From the NCBI GenBank assembly GCA_030598065.1, contig JAUVQR010000060.1, positions 1 to 7,716 of the forward strand: a stretch of DNA of 7,716 nucleotides, given 5' to 3'. Position numbers and translations under genes: made by a program. The notes beneath the pieces are model-generated. The model saw nothing but the letters and a program-made list of their open reading frames with translations, did not search any database and was not told the origin of the DNA. This stretch comes from Planctomycetota bacterium. GTDB lineage: Bacteria > Planctomycetota > Brocadiia > Brocadiales > Bathyanammoxibiaceae. Below, one piece after another: positions 6,852 through 7,716 of the stretch. The stretch's first letter is position 1, and every line of letters starts with the position of its first letter.

Positions 6852-7716
6852 TAACCGTTTTCGGCCGCCGGTATCATTTTCAAAAGAGGCGTTGGGCGGT
6901 AATTACCGGCCTTATAGATGCCATTGGGACCTTTATATTCTCTTACACCGGCAGAAACAGGGAGCCAGGGAAGGTAAGAAAGATACTTGTTTCCAGAATC
7001 GATCATTTGGGCGACGTCCTCTTGGCAACCTGTGCGTTGCCGCTCTTGAAGAAGGCATATCCGGAGGCAAAGATAGACTTTCTCGCAGGGGAGTGGTCAA
7101 AAGACCTGCTATCAAACAACCCCTATGTAGATGAAATAATCGTATACAACTGCATCCTGCAGAATCGGTCTGGCAGCCTGTGGCAGAGGGTAACGAGTCA
7201 CGCCGCCTCTTTTTTGAGGACACTAAAAAAAATCCGTGAAGAACGTTACGACTTGGCTATAGACCTCAGGTCATATTTCGGTAATTCAGTCCCCTTACTC
7301 TATATCTCAGGGGTGAGGTATATTGTCGGATACGGCACGGGTGGTTTTGGTTTTTTGCTGGACAGGGAGGTTCAGTACCGCGCGGGGAGACATGAGGTCA
7401 TTCATATCACCGATCTGATAAAATCTGTCGGTGTCGACGTTATAGACGAAGAGGCTCGCCCCATTTATGAGATTCCCGTGCCCGCCGCGCAGCAGGCGGA
7501 ACGCCTGCTGCGCTCCAAGGGTATGGGGCCTGAAGAGCCTTTTATTGCCATCCATCCGGGTACGGCAGACAAAAAAAAGGAGTGGAATATCCCGGGATGG
7601 CAGACTGTTATCGCGTGTTTGAAAGAACGCCACGCAAAGGTTGTCTTTTGTGGCGGCCCGGATGACACCAATACGATAAAGTCGATTCTATCTGGTGTAA
7701 CCGGAGACGGAGCGAT
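6848..7716 (+). CDS. GT9-family glycosyltransferase (third GT9), 3' end beyond the window
   Basis: The frame is open from ATG 6848 to the window edge: 289 codons plus two bases. A basic, hydrophobic leader comes first: RRYHFQKRR (7-15), then WAVITGLIDAIGTFIFSY (16-33), which may dock the enzyme on the membrane. The GT9 N-domain follows with KILVSRIDHLGDVLLATCAL (45-64), where Asp56 is the conserved Asp, then KKAYPEAKIDFL (68-79), NPYVDEIIVY (91-100) and RYDLAIDLRS (133-142). The donor domain begins with FIAIHPGTADKKKEWNIPGW (232-251) and KVVFCGGPDD (264-273). The 'NDSGP' donor-site region and any C-terminal Cys motif are not in the window. The start overlaps the GT4 stop (ATGA) and has a good Shine-Dalgarno. 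Two A8 runs (7225-7232 and 7571-7578) lie in the gene. Together with the other two GT9 genes it suggests successive sugar additions, though the donor is unknown. Confidence 0.9.
   Translation, partial: MITVFGRRYHFQKRRWAVITGLIDAIGTFIFSYTGRNREPGKVRKILVSRIDHLGDVLLATCALPLLKKAYPEAKIDFLAGEWSKDLLSNNPYVDEIIVYNCILQNRSGSLWQRVTSHAASFLRTLKKIREERYDLAIDLRSYFGNSVPLLYISGVRYIVGYGTGGFGFLLDREVQYRAGRHEVIHITDLIKSVGVDVIDEEARPIYEIPVPAAQQAERLLRSKGMGPEEPFIAIHPGTADKKKEWNIPGWQTVIACLKERHAKVVFCGGPDDTNTIKSILSGVTGDGA

Noticed and set aside
7570..7579. A-AAA-AAG heptamer in the third GT9, in the same phase as the dnaX frameshift site
   Set aside because: It arises from a Lys-Lys-Lys run, the -1 frame ends soon after, and no clear downstream stem was seen. 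A programmed shift inside a conserved GT9 motif is unlikely.

Overview
The window is a one-strand (+) block of surface-glycan genes with almost no intergenic space. From left to right it holds: the 3' end of a gene that looks like a membrane GT39/ArnT-type glycosyltransferase (1-357, cut by the window edge); a GT9 (heptosyltransferase-superfamily) glycosyltransferase (about 395-1696); a polyprenyl-phosphate sugar phosphotransferase that would start glycan synthesis (1698-3131); a Wzx-type oligosaccharide flippase (3128-4423) whose reading frame continues in frame past its TAA for 38 more flippase-like codons (to 4540); a second GT9 enzyme (4570-5676); a GT4 glycosyltransferase with a TTG start (5700-6851); and a third GT9 enzyme (6848 to beyond 7716, cut by the window edge).

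The gene junctions look like one operon. There are 4-base stop/start overlaps at 3128-3131 (GTGA) and 6848-6851 (ATGA), a single base between genes at 1696/1698, and short gaps elsewhere. I saw no convincing terminator or promoter inside the window, and no tRNA, rRNA, CRISPR array or insertion sequence.

The likely joint role is as follows. The phosphotransferase loads the first sugar phosphate onto a polyprenyl phosphate at the inner face of the cytoplasmic membrane. The GT4 and GT9 enzymes extend it on the cytoplasmic side. The flippase moves the lipid-linked oligosaccharide to the other face. No Wzy polymerase, Wza/Wzc export protein or O-antigen ligase lies in the window, so the final product (O-antigen, capsule, exopolysaccharide or protein-linked glycan) cannot be decided. 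The GT9 enzymes need not use heptose: they sit beside a polyprenyl-phosphate pathway rather than recognisable LPS-core genes.

Organism: GC is moderate (roughly half), with free use of ATA (Ile) and AGG (Arg) codons. Several GT9 genes plus a Wzx pathway suggest a bacterium with an outer membrane. The style recalls environmental lineages such as Planctomycetota (anammox-like), Nitrospirota or related groups, but this is a low-confidence impression, and no taxonomic marker gene is present.

The points most worth a second look are the in-frame stop near the end of the flippase gene, several 8-base A or T runs inside the glycan genes, N-terminal hydrophobic extensions on two of the three GT9 enzymes, and a His-to-Phe change in the donor-site motif of the middle GT9.
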